From Hirudinaria manillensis (taxonomy: Eukaryota; Annelida; Clitellata; Hirudinida; Hirudinidae): a stretch of 64,000 nucleotides of DNA. A program made the position numbers and the translations under genes. The stretch spans positions 4,395,001-4,459,000 of the forward strand of contig CM067528.1 in the NCBI GenBank assembly GCA_034509925.1. The letters are read 5' to 3'. The notes beneath the pieces were generated by a model. That model was not told the origin of the DNA. It ran no database searches and worked only from the letters and a program-made list of their open reading frames with translations. Below, piece after piece: positions 48,751 through 63,300 of the stretch. Within the stretch, counting starts at the first letter, position 1, and each line of letters begins with the position of its first letter.

Positions 48751-51061
48751 GTTTCAGCCTAATTTAATAGTATTAACTCTGTTGATATATCCCATATGAT
48801 TCTGGCATCTCTCTGACGATTTCTTGGGAGAATTAAAAATATTTCGTGGTACAGCGGAGTTTGATTTTTTTTTAAGTTGGATTTTTTGAGACATACATCA
48901 AGGCATGTATTAGTAGAATCCTGCATGAAATACATACACTGTGTGGTTTGCAGTGTATATATCAGCCACGTCACTTATTCGCATCCCGTCTCAACTCAAA
49001 ATGTTTTCCGAACTTTTTATTTCGCAAATGAGTCAATTTTACAAATAAAATGTCCGATTACGATTTTCTTGGAAGCGGAGGTTCGACTCCTGTAGACCGC
49101 CTACCATCCATACCTCCCTCTAACAGACCCTCGGAATTCCATTCGGCGGTGTTCCTTGTATCAATCAGTGAATCGTCATCAAGGCATTCGGAAATGATAT
49201 CATAATATATCAGGATATCATAATATCCTGAACAACATATCATGTCACAATCTCCCGAATAACATTACATCATAATATCCGGTTTAAATTCCTTCCAGAC
49301 TACTCAATGTACGTTCCAAGACGAGCAGACGATTGGTCAGCTGATCCCCGGCGGGAAGAAGGAACCAAAAAATCGAAATAGATTTTGTTAATTAATCTGA
49401 TCTCGAAAGATGTATCATTTCAATTCATTTCATCTCATTTTTTTTAATCTAAAATTAGTTTCATTTACAAATGTGTACGTGGAGACATAACTTCGATTAA
49501 TTGTTTGTCTGTGATTTCTTTCAGCTACATATTTATCCATACTTCTGACTGTCAATCTGAGAACAAGACTGACCTAATTTCTTGAATATGATGAGTATCA
49601 TTATCATCGGGATAGGTTGCAATGAAAGCATTTCACTATAACGAATTACGTAGTCTTGCTGACTGGAACGCATTAATTTCTGCTTCAGCACGATAAATGC
49701 ACTCGAATAGCAGGCGGAATATTTCTAATTATAACGTCTCATTATCGCCTTCACATTTATCCACATCAGAGACTTCACTGAAAACCGTGACAAAATACAA
49801 TTAACCGCCAGACCTCCACTAAAAATAGAATCACACAGCACTAAAAACAATCATTTGCTTCTCACCTTTCGCTATTGAGTGCAACGGTTGCAATAACTAC
49901 TGGAATTCCCTACAACAACAACAACATCAACAACAACACGGGTTGGAATGAGCAACATCGTCCTATTTATATGTAGCTCCAAGTGCATGCTCCATCTCAT
50001 ACTCTCCACTTGCTGGCGAGTCACGTGGTCATTTGTTTACTTTCCACCCCACCAATGGCACTACGTGTCGATTGGTCTATTAATAAACACTCATATTTTT
50101 GTCTTTGTTACAAAATTCCTGGCTGCCGCAAAATCAGCAAACCTTTGCACAGGGATTGTTTACACCTGCCTGGCCAATGGGAGCGAGCCAAACAAAGTCG
50201 ATACAATGCCGACAATTGGGTCGCATGCTAGGTGTTTTGTCAGGATCGATAGAAAATGTAAATACGAAAATAAGAAAAGCCCAGAACGAATATTTATCAT
50301 AAATACGGACGTTTAAGTAATTAACAATAAATAAGTCCGTTCTAGAAGAAATTTCATGCCTCCATAAAAATGCAAATTGACAAAATATTTTTTTATGAAA
50401 CAATCGGGAAACGTCTGTCTTCGAAATAATTTTTTTTCAGAAATTTTTAAAAATATTTTTAATCTTGGCCCAAAAACATCTCGTAAACTTCCTGTTCATT
50501 TTTTGTTTTCAGACGCAGACGAGCGCGAGACTCGTGGGTTGGATGTAAAAAAATCTTTCCTTAGAAACACGTTTTTCGCTTTGTTTGAGCAGCACTGCTA
50601 TTCTTCAATGGCGGCATTTGTCAAAGAACAACTGATCGAATCCAGGGTCTCAGTATTTGCCGAAGATCTCCAATTTTTTTGTTTTTTGTTTTAGAAAAAC
50701 AAGAACAAGTCTCGATTGTGGCTGGAAACGAAGACCAATTTATTTTAAAAAATTGTTTAGGATCGAAGCAACATTACACGGTTTACATGCCCGTACAAAC
50801 ATAAATTAACTCCAATTAGGTTCAATTCACATGTTGCTCTTGCAAAGTAAAAATTCCAATCCGTTCACAAACCTCCCTCATGTACAAACAGCGAACGATG
50901 AAATATAAAAAAAAACGCGAGTCGTAACTTTGGTTGCCATCCTGACGAGTAATGCCGCTTAATAAAGAATCGGAGGCAAGGTTTGAGAAGACTGAGTCGT
51001 TGTGGCAAGCAGACGACAGAAGATATATTTACACTTGGCCGATGACCCTTTCCTTTGTACA

Positions 51062-54000
51062 TCATCGAGAGGGAACTGGCTGCCCGGGGTGGGTACTCAA
51101 GTGTTGGAGACCGCTCCAGGGACTGTCCATTTCCATGACGTACTTGACCTGGTACACGTACTTGGAGTTTATTTCCAAGTCTTCCAAGAGAGCCACGTGA
51201 TCTTGCAGGTTGCGAGTGATCCACGATCGATCGTTCGAATCGAGTTTCTTGTACCTCAGTTTGTAGCCTTTCGGACGCACTCCGTTCTGGCATCCGTAAG
51301 GCGGATGGTTTGGCGGCCAAGTTATGAAAGCTGTGACCTTGAATTGCAACAAGACTTTGAAGTCGACGTCCATCTGATCGACCATGACCGGGTTCATTTC
51401 TTCCAGATCTGGAGAATGGAGACTTTGTTCCCTCTTTCGCTTGTTGGCGTCAGTGTGGAGGTTTCTCTGGATGGAATCATCTTCCTGATCCTTGAGAGAG
51501 GTCTGATCAGGCTCCAAGTATTCTTCGTAGTCCTCATTATCGTCTTCATCGGGTTCCTCTTCTGACGATGTTTCAGTTGTGATGGTCGTGCTCGGAGTGC
51601 TCGATTGAGGGATGGCTGGAAAATGTTAGGAATTTCAACAAATGTCAAGAAAATAAATTAATAAACTTTAATATTTTGTTGATTCGTGAAGTTTGAAATT
51701 ATTAATTACTGGCTGAGAAAATTGTTCTATTGATTTGGGGATGAGCGTGGTGCGCCATAATAATCGTGCGTGCCGCCAGGGGAAGCTCGCCATCTGCCGA
51801 ACGTTAATTAAACCATGAAATCGATCGGACACTTATGACGATGATCGATAAATAAAACTATTTTTTATGTTTATGTTTTTAGTAAATAAAAATAATAATA
51901 AACAAATAAAATTTGATGATCTTTCGTGACCATGCATATCAAATACGTGAGAATATTTTACACGAGCCGCGGAGTTTCGTCGTCCGCTTTTGAGGGTGGG
52001 ATTTGGTGGTCGATGGAGGAAAATAACACGTTCGAAAAGCATATTTTAGAAAAATTAGACTCGAAGTCGTGCGTAGGAATATACATTTGTTCGATGGTCT
52101 TCTACGAAATTAAAAATCACGGTAATGTGGATCACCATTGTTTTCCTGAAGTTGTACGTAGAGTTTCGTGATGTCAGACTTTGGTCCGTAGCCATAGGAA
52201 TTCTTTGCCTGAACTCTGAAATAGTAACTGTTGCCTACTTCTAAATTCTCAACAATTGCTTCGGTCTTGTGCTTCACCATGATGAACTGCCAGTTCTCAG
52301 AGGCCAGTTCAACATTGTCGGTGAACTGGACCATGTAATCTGTAATATGTATAATATTGTTACGATCACAGAATCGGAAGGTCTGAAGTACTAATGAGTG
52401 GAAATGATTTAATTAAATGAGGTTTAATTATCACTTGTTAAACGCCATTTTGTCACTGACAGGGCAATTTGCCCCCCAGTGAGGACATTTGCGAGGTAAA
52501 CGTAGACATTAGACAAATGAAATCTAAGCTCAGATCATAAAAACAAGCGTGATAATAAGGTCGTAATGGTCTTCATAGTATCATGACACTAGAATCCAGT
52601 CATGTTTAGGCGTGAGAATAAGGTCGTTGCTGTAGTGGCACACATAGTTTTGTATCAAAGAGTCCAGAACTTAGTAACATTTAGTAACTTGGGTTTCATT
52701 ACTCTGGAAGTTGACACTTAATTGATAGGGATCAATAGATAAAAATTAATAAATATGTCATCTGCCAGAACCCAGGAATTGAGAGGTCAAGTACTAATTA
52801 TTTCGTGATAAATTCATACAAAACAAAATGCAATTACATGTTTGTTTGTTTACATTGTAACATACTTATTAAAAGTCCAGCTTTATTTGATGGGTTAGAT
52901 AGACACTAACGTTTGACACTTTGTATTGAACAGGTACGAACAATGGTGCTTAGATGCTCTTGTGAACCATCGTTTGTAGAATTATGGATTGCAAAAGGCA
53001 ATTGCTTTAAGAATCACTGGTTTACATTTGCAGGTGGTGAGTAGCCATATTTGTTTGGCCCATGTCTATACATACATACACTTGCATACATTAAGCAGTG
53101 ACCAGAGTTTTAAATTAATTGGAACTCAGAAAGATAAATAATCAGTTGATTGATTGGCACTTAATTCTCACCCAAGAGGGCATCCGAGACCTCAATATCA
53201 ATAACAAAAGTTTTATAATTACGGTCCGTGCATTAATGTCAGTATCCAAGATATTTAATGTATTTGTTATTGTTTTTATTACATAAAGTGGATTGAATCC
53301 AGGCATAACTCTACATATCTTTCAAACGTCTATGAATGTCGGGTTTATAAACAGTTCCATTATTGCATAGATACGTGAATGAGCTGGTGAATGGTCTGAC
53401 GGGTGGTCTGATGTAGCTGGTGTATAGATGGAATGCATTTTTAAAATATAATTCCAGTTTTTTCATTCTTTTAAAGTTTTTATTTTATTTTTAATACCAG
53501 CAGCCAAAATCAACTTTTCTAAATTTATAAGTTAACGGATTATTCTGCTTTAAATCAATTGATGTAATTCACTTTCGTGATTGTCATTCGTGTTGCAATC
53601 TCATAATTGCTTTTCAAATCGTTTAATGATCTCCTTTGTTGTTCTACAACATTACAACGGACGCGTCGATGTATTCCAATGTCCTAATGAATATTAATGA
53701 ACTGCTTAAATAAGTGGCAATTTTATTTCAATTTTCGAGGCGTGAACCAATAAATTGTCGTCATTTTAAAATTTAAATCTTTCGTTGATCTGAAGACGAT
53801 GGAAGCGCTATTCGGTCTGCATTCTCAGAAGACTTGCGAATGCTTTGAACGCTTTTGACATTGATAAAGATGATAAAGATGACAATAATGACGGCGGTCA
53901 TGATGATCACAATAACAATGATGATGATGATGATGTTCGTAATGATGATGGCGCTCATGTCGATGATGATGATGATGACGATAACATTCATGATGGCCAA

Positions 54001-57000
54001 GGCTTTTAATTAAATCGGCATTCAGTCCAAATTGAGGGGAACCATGATGGTAGTCGGGCGGATAGGACGAAGAATGAATGAATGAATGAAATGATGGCTG
54101 GATAGATGGAAAGAACGTGAAACAAAGGAATGCATGGAGAAGGGTGGAATTGTTCAACGAGACGAACAACGGACAGCCGGATGATTTCATTCGATGATTA
54201 ATTAATCGTCATCATGAATCACCTGATCGTCATCATCGTCGTCATCGTCATCACCATCGTCTCCACTTGAAGTAGCTCACCTGTAATTTTTCCGTTCGTC
54301 AGTCGTGGGGGCCTCCACTGCACGAGAGCCTTTCCAGTTCCCGAGTCTTCGTCGGTGATCAAAAGTGTCACGGACACGGATCTGGGCGGAGAACCCGGAG
54401 CTGTTTATGGAATGTGACAAACGTTATTAAATGTCAATAAACATGCCGATACGTCGATGTGCTTTTATGAAATGTTTTATGATTGAGTTTAGAATTGTGA
54501 AAAGCCATCCAAGAACTGGTTTAGCAAATGATGAAATAGTATGGTAACTTGAGAACATTTTTAATAAGACCTTGTAAATGAATGTCGTAATGGTCTTAGG
54601 TTACTTATCATTACATTTATAACATTTATGTATTCCAGTCTTTACGAGAGCAGTTCGAGAAATTGATTCTGAGTTCACCAGTTTCGTGTGTCCTGTTGGC
54701 GACTGTCATGGAGAACTGCCCTGCTTGACCGTCCTTCACCGTTCTGACCTTGAACTGGTAGGTGGTTGCCGGCGTCAGGCCGTTGATAGTCACCTGTGCA
54801 TTAATATTCGATTCAATATCTAAATAAAATTAATTAATATTCATTCGTTTATGAATTATTAATGAGCAAAGCGTTCGTAAATTGACATCAGTCGTCTGGA
54901 ATGCATGCTAAGTGCACCTGAAGTTTCTTGGCGGTTTCCGATCTTTCGACGAGTTGTCCAGTTGATGGATTGATGGATTGGTAGTGGACGTTGTAGTACC
55001 TGTTGTCCGTTATGGTCGACGATCTCAAGTTCTGAGGTGGAAGTGACGGATCGATCCATTCGAGCGTGACGGAGGTGGGAGAGATGGCTTTGCACCGAAG
55101 GTTTGTGGGTGGCGGAGGTGGAGAGAAAAAAGGTACTGAAAGTACGTGGAACGATTAAGTTCCGTGGTAGTGTGATTGCGATGATTCGACGATCTACGCA
55201 ACGACTCGTCGTCTTATGCAATCAACGCACGTACAAATGTAAACAAAAGCAAACAACGATAACAATAAAGCAACAATAAAACAACAACAACGAGAGCAAC
55301 GAGAACATCGATCCGTGAGAAGATGGAACTTTCAGTTCGGCCTTCGAAGAGAGCGAATGTTTCAACGCCTCAGGCGCCCAAAATCTGTTCCACGTCAAAA
55401 TTGATGGCAAACTATTGACAAGAAGGTTAATGCGAAAACGCGCTCTCTCGGCCTTTTCTCCACAACAACTCGAAAATTTTCGACAACAGTCTGAAGGCAA
55501 TAATTCTTCGAATTCTATTTTCATAGACAGTCACGATCGGAGCTATGCAAAATATGTCGGAGAGTGCTGCCGAACCGCAGAGTGCTCTCGGGGGTCGATT
55601 AAAAGTGGAATCGATAGCAATTGACTCCAGGTGTGTTCACCGATTGAAGAGAGTTCGTCGACAAACAGTGGCTTTCAAAGTGGAAAACTCACTTGAATTC
55701 TCGTTCGTATAGACGAGTTCGTAGGTGACGGGTCCCTTGCCTTCGTTGTTGTAGGCTCTCACGCTGATGACGTATTGGGTTCCCTTCTCTGAGGATAAAA
55801 AAAAACAATCTGCTTACAGCAGGGAAATTACTCTCAAGATAAACAGGGCAGTTACGAGGCAGACATAACGACCTTGTTTGTTTTGTAAACAATCAATCGG
55901 ACATGACCTCAAATGCTTCCACAATCGCTCGCAGTGAATTACTGCTATTAGCCGACCCGCATAATGCAAATAAACCGAGCACGAGTTGATCAACAACAAC
56001 AACGACGACGACGACATACTCAAGTTTCTGATGGTTACATTTCTTCTGTGACCTTCTATGTACTGCCAGTTGACATCGGGTACGCCCTCACCGTAACCAA
56101 CCACGTAGCCCTGGACCGGTGCCGGCCCGTCTGGGGGCTGCCAGCTCACGAAGATCGAATCCCCGTAGGACTGAGTCAGAACCATCCTCGGCAGCCCTGG
56201 CTTTTGATGTTCTGTCCATTAGGAATATTTCATTCTTCTATGTCATAGTTATTTTGTTAAATTATTATCAATATCTTCAATCAATTATTCACTAAAGAAC
56301 GAAAATGTCACGAGAACATAAAGTGTGTCGAGCGTATTAAATTAATAACATCTTCTAAATGCCATTAAACGTCAAAAACATGTTTTCTGGACTTGACATT
56401 GCGGCCTGAAAGATTTCTCCATAAAAGATGAGCCATCAAAGTGAACCTTGTATCGTTTATTTAGAAGCAACTTTTACTTCCAAGAACTTTCTGGTTCAAA
56501 GAGCACCCTCCAAAGCGCGATGACGACGATGATGCTACGATGGCGATGAAGATGACGATGACGATAAAGAAGGTCCACAAGGGAAGCTTATCGAGGGTGC
56601 AGACAGAAGGCCACCGAAGTTTAATTTTAAAGAAGACTGGCAAAAAATATCCGAACTTTTAAGAGGTTTTATTTGTCTTGGAATTGATAAGAAACGATAA
56701 AGTCTTAAGATTAAAAATAAGCAGGGTTTAAATGCCGGAGTCACGTGGAATGATATTTAAACAAATGTATATATATTCTTGAGATTAAAAACCAGCGAAT
56801 AACATTCAATTTATGTTATAAGTAATTATTTATTATGTCACGTAGGAGTGAAATTTAATAAAATTAAAATGGCCATAAAACAATGAAACTAAAGATGTCT
56901 GACCTGCAATGAGAGCAGCAGAGTTGTTGTAGTGACCGAGTTTGTGCCACCCATCCTGTGGCGGTGTTTTGAACGTCAACCACCTGCTGGGTTTTCCCTT

Positions 57001-57315
57001 TCCTTCGCAGGTGATTGTGATCAGTTTGACGTTGTACGTCGTGTCTGGCATCAAGTGTTGCAGGGTGATCGTCTGCTTGACCTTGTCGACCTTCCTTACC
57101 TGGGCCCTCTTCACGCCCTGCTGCCTCACTCTGACCATGTAACCCGAGACCGGGCAGAATTCGTGATCTCCGGACTGCGGAAGGCCTTTCAGAACGACCA
57201 TCTGTACGAGGGCATCCACGCTTAGATTTTATTTTACAGCGGACGTTGTCCATTTTATCTTACTGTCGAGTTGATGATTTCTGCCGTCAGAGTCTTCGTC
57301 GATCTCTTCATCGTC
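51062..57315 (-). CDS. DCC/neogenin-like protein, fibronectin type III exons; 5' end not found
   Basis: Exons (complement): 57264-57315 (acidic, tentative), 56904-57185 or -57220, 56020-56211, 55693-55788, 54918-55135, 54679-54793, 54281-54400, 52136-52339 and 51062-51615. They encode five FN3 domains. Characteristic pieces are SIFVSWQPP, GYVVGYGEGVPDVNW, QYVISVRAYNNEGKGP, LEWIDPSLP, RYYNVHYQS, ALVQWRPPRLTNGKIT and YYFRVQAKNSYGYGPKSD. The order and wording of the last FN3s parallel neogenin/DCC/frazzled, the netrin and RGM receptors in axon guidance. Oddly, the sixth-FN3 equivalent is followed by an acidic linker (EEEPDEDDNEDYEEY), another FN3 and a stop (51062-51064), with no transmembrane segment visible. 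Either it is a secreted family member or a splice within the last exon leads to exons I did not see. N-terminal Ig exons are not recognised. Confidence 0.75.
53858..54265. repeat. GAT/ATC-rich imperfect simple repeats in an FN3-gene intron
   Basis: Imperfect GAT/GAC tracts at 53858-53980 and CATCATCGT-type tracts at 54205-54262 lie just 5' (on the plus strand) of the exon ending at 54281. AATG repeats lie near 54073-54090. They are intronic and non-coding. Confidence 0.75.
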
Positions 57316-60300
57316 CTATCGTTGCGGAACGAATGAAAGCCATCTGCCGAAAGTATCGAATGCTTCTCAATAAACTAGCAAAACCTCTACTTGCCCCTCG
57401 ATCGTTCATAAAGAAAGGCTAGCCTAAATGTACTATAAACACGGCAGCCTCTCACATAAATCTGAATAGAACGGTAATTCGCCCGCAGAAAAGAAACCTT
57501 TGTTTTAAAGAAATATTGAAAGTCACGATAAACAACGGGCCTCTTATCTCGGTGCCCGCAAACCTCCCCACATGAAAAGCTAGCTTGGACCTTCGAATGT
57601 GCCCATTCCTCCCATAAATTTCAGGTTCATTCTGCTATTCGCTTTGAGGTCGCGAGCTTCCACCCAACAAAGAAAGAGGAGCGTGTGACGAAAACATGAA
57701 TTTTAAGTACGGCAGTTGGATGCTAACAGATGTGCCATTTTATACTCTGCAGATGTTTTTGGAGTTAGCAACGAATAGTTTCACTAAAGCGATGCAGGTT
57801 TTTTCGACTTCCACTCGGTGATAAGGTCGTGTTTTCAGAAATCGCCTAAGAATTTGATGAAATTCTTGCTGGAGAGTTTATTGTCGAGTGCAGCAGGATA
57901 GCGTCTGACTGGCCCCGCATGAGCCCGTCAGAAGGTCTCAAATCATTAAAGTAGCAGCTTAATTATGCCTTGCCAGTCTGTCCCGTCACTGCTAGAAGCA
58001 ACAATTCTCAAAACTTTTGAAGGGAAGAATGCGGTTGAATGTAGGACGGTTAAATGTTGTGAAATGCTGCCACGTTCCGACTCGCATTTCACTGAGAAAA
58101 CAGAAACAGGGAAGTCACTAGAAATTGAACCCAGGCTGGTTGCTAATGGTTACCGTCCGTTGGTGGCGTACCTCATAAATATGTTTGAACTCAGAAATGA
58201 TTATCAAGGGACTCCAAAATGCAGTCGCGCCATGCGCTACGGTATCGGCGAATTCTCTTCTTCTTTTGACCCTCGTCAAAACTCTGACCATACGTCACAT
58301 GGCGTATAAGAATCCCCATGAGATCCATTTTTCATCCCCAATCGGTCACAGCATCGACATAATTCCCTAAATTATCTCACAAAGTAATCGCTCTTTGACG
58401 AAAGTATGTTTCAAACGACATACGACGACCTTTTCAAGTTGAACTTTTTCGGAAGCCGTTTTAACAGCAAAGAAAAATTATTACCTATATTAAGTTTCTC
58501 TTTGCGTGTCTCTCGATCAATGAGTCAGAATCTCAGGTTTCAAAGATCATATTTTAGTTTTTAAAGTTTAAAATTCAAAGCTTTCACAATACAAACGGAA
58601 GAGTCACGCCATCTTTCTTTCTTTCTTTTTTTTTTTACAAGGAAACTCGAATTGCACTAGTGTTCGGGACATAATTTCCACTTTGGAATACGCTAGAAAG
58701 CGAGGATAGAGAGAAAGGGGAAGGAATGGAAGTAGCTGTTTCCTTCAATAAATCAAAACATTGAGAATTTATGGCCGTCGATGTCAGAGGTTCGGTTGTT
58801 ATTGACAGCCTGATTGACGCATTGTTGCCATCAATGCCAATGTCCTTGCGAAGGATCCGACAAATCAGCTGTCAGCAAAGCCTAGATCTAATATTCCTAC
58901 ATTCTCGACCATCTTTCTGATTCTTAGATTTCTTATCAGACGAATTCTTAGCACTGATTTGGCGGAGTGCATATCGAGAACGAAGGTTATCAATGGATTT
59001 CCATTTTTATCGTTTCTTTCATCACCAAGTGAAATGGGTGCATCTTTAAATCTCAAATTCTTTGAAAATTCATTACAACGAAGTCAAGGTTCTGTCAAAG
59101 ATTTCGAAGTAGAAACATCTGCTAACAAATACGATAACGTTCCTCCTGCTTTACGGCCAGCAAAACAAAGCCCTAAAAATCAAAGCCACACAAAGAAAAT
59201 TCTAGACAAACTCTTAGAACCGACGTATTTTAGACCTATAAATCAAACACGGTCGCCATTCTTTGTAAACATGTGCCATTAACAACATGTTTAATCTTAA
59301 CAATTGAAATCAACTTAAACCTTTAAGAATCGTTATTTATTAAATTGATTTATTTATTAAAAAAAAAAATAGGAGAAAACTGATAACAACCTCTTCCGTG
59401 CCTTCCCGATTGAGTGAAGGTGAAGAAAGTGGAAGAAATAATGAAAGCCAAGACGATGTTCATTGCAAACTGTTGCTCATGAGAAGTCTGTTTAATCCAA
59501 CAATTTGAGGCCTAAATTCGCAGCGAATTATGAATAATTAATCCATTTAACAGATTCCAAGGGGTTTAAAGGAGATCTTCCAGGAACCGAGCAGGATTCA
59601 ACGTCGGTAGGAACATATTTCGACGATCACAAACAAGTATTGGCAACCAGTTAAACCCGTAGCTTTGAAAATGATTCTCCGAAAATGCTCAGAATTTATG
59701 AATGAACTTGTTTACTATAATGTTGCCGTTTTCCTCCTCGACGATTGTCACTTCCGCTACGTCACGATCGGAGTCGGTTGTGCTTCTAAGAGCTTTTTCT
59801 AGTCTGAATCGAACCATTGCAAAGACAGGTTTAGATACACGGCTTCGAGTGGGCGGTGCCAGATAATAAAGAGAGATAATAAGCAATTGAAGGAGTCTTA
59901 CGTAGCAGTCCTTCTGAGGCATTATCATCGGGCCTAAATAATCCATTCGTCTCCATGGTAACGTTTGATGATTGCTTCGGGACAATGACGAAAGTTCTCG
60001 TCATTCAAATGTCAGTCTATCGATGACATGAGATTTATTGTTAATGACGCGACGTGCATATACTGACGACATGTTGGTTATATGCATTAATGGGATTTAA
60101 ATTTATTAATGTTATGATAATTTATTGATGAGGTGTCGTTAACTTCCATCCGAGGCTCGAAGTGATCGTCGTAACAAAATGTCTCCCTGTTGTGGAGCCA
60201 CGTATCGCACTCATTTGCATAAGCAGGTATACAATCACGGTCTGTCAGATTTTATCTGGGTGTCAGGTGAGACAAATGCTGTCAGGTGTGCCATTCAAAT

Positions 60301-63300
60301 CAATCATTGATGACGATTTCTGTTTTCGGTCCCAATAAGCAATGGAATGGAATTCCGTGAATGTTGTTGCTACCTTCTTTGGTATACTAAGTTACACCAT
60401 TCCAGGTCGTCACGTGCTTGGATCTATGGATGATTGCTTTACGTTTTCTTGACCAACATCGTCATCATCGTCATCAACGCCACCATCAGGCTTGATTTGT
60501 AATCAGTTTGACGTGAAGTCATCGATATCAACAACACTGTGTCTTGCAAATCACGACTTAGTGACTACTCGTCAATCTGAGATTAGTGGCTCCACAAAAG
60601 CTAATGAGGGATCAATTTTTTGCCTCCAGCCGGGGGTTAAAGTCAGTTATATGCGGGGTTCCTGCGATTAGTCCAGAGTCGGCGGAAAGGCTTGAATTAA
60701 AGAATGAGGCGTGATTGAATTGAGAGAATTAGTTGAGGATTAGCTGAACTAGCTTCTGGTACAAATTTGAAAGTGACATGTTTCAATGGGGACTTAAGCC
60801 AAATAACAAAGGAGAAGGCCATTAGTCTGGCACTAAGAACCATCGCAATGTTTGGAGCCGCGACGATAGCAATCACCGGGAGATGTTGGTAATCACCAGT
60901 TAGACTTGATGACCACTCGAGAAGCGAAACATCCTTCTAGAGATACTGAGAGCATTTGAATATCAAAACCCCAAGTGGCCGGATTAACAGCGGTCACTTT
61001 GAATTTTTCTATATTTTCTCTCGTTATTAACGTCATTAAAATTAATTACACCCAAGTAATCATTCGGTCGAAACAGTTTATTTCATGATTACGAGTTTAA
61101 GCTTTTTTGTAGCAAGTCTAAAATTATGTTTTTGTTTGTAAGTTCTTCTGGAGGTTATTACTCCAGATTGGTTGTGCTCTTGTGTTTGTGTGACAGATTC
61201 GTAGCAATCTTAAGTAGTCATGTTTACGAAAATGATACTTTCAATCCTCCACAGAATCGATGTATTTATGTTTGTGTCAATAAAATGACGTTCAGTTAAT
61301 TACGATTTGATTATCCGTGTCCTTATGAATAACTTGTTGCATAATTTCAGCTCATTAACGGATGAAGTGGGGGGGTTTCAACCCATTAATGTTGCATCAT
61401 TTCAGCTCATTAATGTCAACCTCCCTAAAGAATAAACGACCGTAACAAGCGCTAATTAACTGCGATAAAACTTCCCACGACGTTCCCTCCAAATCCTGAT
61501 GGAGTGAATGAATGCTGGAAAAGGGACGAAACGTGCAGCTACTATCATCCCGTGCATAGAAAAGTGAACAATAAAAAACATGGAAATTTGTGGCTCGGGA
61601 AACCCATCATCGAGTAGAGAAACAGTTTGATCGAGTGTCGAGCATCACGTAGATAGAATTTTAATTTCATTGTCCCAAAATGGATGATATGTATGTTTCT
61701 TTTTAACGAGCGGAAATTTTTGCAAAAATAATCTAAAAACACGCGCATGTTTTACTTCATCGCGACAAAACGAATCTGTTGGATGAAGCTAACAATGGCA
61801 GAAATTCATCAACTCTCGTGAAAAAAAAGATTGCATTCCTTTCGGAGGACTGAGCGAACAAACTCCTTGTTCTTCTCATCAAATATTTGTTTCAGCGCTG
61901 TTCGTGCTGATAAGCATTTTGCACCGAACTGGCAGTAACCACTGGTGGATTGAATGTCAATTTATAATTAATATCTGGAATCTATCATCATTGCCGCTAC
62001 TTCATCATAGGGAATTGATAAATGGGGCAGGATTCGATGAGCTAGTAATTTGCCCTTCAATTTGTTTCTTCAACGAGTCCTCCATTTAAAAGTGAATTTT
62101 CATTATCATTCTATTTAATTCTAAGTTTTGGAATTTATTTAAAAGCCTGAAATTCGCTGAAAGTGTACTACGACAAAGCACGCTCTCAATCTTTACGACC
62201 CCCTAGAGTTATTTTTAGAATATTCTTGCTTGTTTAAACTCCCTAAATCCTCCTGCTTAGAATAATTGCAATAGTTCTTCGTTTAATTAAAAAAATATTT
62301 AAAAAAATAAAACTGATGTTTTGAACCATTGAGGAATGCAATCTAGTAATTATTCCTGTTCGCGAGTACGCCATCTTGCTCAACAGGAGTGCATGGAGAG
62401 TAAACAGATTTGTCTCAATTTTGCGCTTCGTTCTTCAGCTTATATAAAATACGATAATTTATTTAAAGGTGTCAAAATGGAGCAATGCCACGAAAATTGA
62501 AGCTTTATAAACAATAATTCCCGAGGTATCCCCACTGACGCCTGTCATCACTTTACAATAATCTCAAAATGTTTTTATTGTCTTCACATAATTGCTTTAT
62601 TCGGACAATAATTTGGTTATTTCCTTCAGCATCATTTGTCGCATCCCCGAGGAGATTGACGAATGCGAATTAATAAAGATCGATTCTTCTGTATTGATTA
62701 AATTTTGTTCCATCATTTTGAAAAGAGTTGTGGTGGTCATGGTGTCCAAAGAAAGCTTGAAGACGAGGAACATAAAAGTAATTATAACAGGATAGACGTC
62801 AGGAAACAGTAAAGTTATGAATGAAGAAATAATGTTCTCTAAATAAGGAAGAGTGAAGGAACGTTAAGGCAATTGTCTCCTCCAGTACATCAGTGTTCAC
62901 CTATGTCACTGTGAAGCTCAAAAAGCTTTCCAATCACAAAAGTACAAATTACCACTCCATGACGTTTTAAAATCCTGACTGTGGCACTGAAGCTGAATTA
63001 CTTAAGCTTTAAATATTGAGATCGTCAAAGTTCTCATGGGTTAGTTAGGGCTTGCTCGATAAAACCATAATTTTACTGTAACAGTTACATTACAGCATTC
63101 GGTATTTAGCCAATTAACATAATTAAGCAGTTATCTTGCGATGTCACGACACTTTCTACAAATTAAGCACTTGTCTCCAGCGTCCTAATTTTCTGGATGT
63201 AATTCGGTTACTTGGAAGAGGGTGCATCGACAGACATTTGCATTGTCGACGCTGGCAAGTTCTCGGGATTAAAATTTGTCAAAATGTAATATTATTCGAG

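Noticed and set aside
49076..49100. Perfect tRNA B-box-like GGTTCGACTCC
   Set aside because: The T-stem has a mismatch, no acceptor-stem partner is found about 70 nt upstream and there is no A box; at most a SINE relic.
50865..51320. 151-codon minus-strand frame and plus-strand frames over the last FN3 exon
   Set aside because: They are shadows of the FN3 reading frame, which continues the domain pattern and phase from upstream exons.
57965..59282. Plus-strand frames of 114 and about 133 codons
   Set aside because: Longer than average for this base composition, but no domain, signal or splice partner was found; left unannotated pending transcript data.
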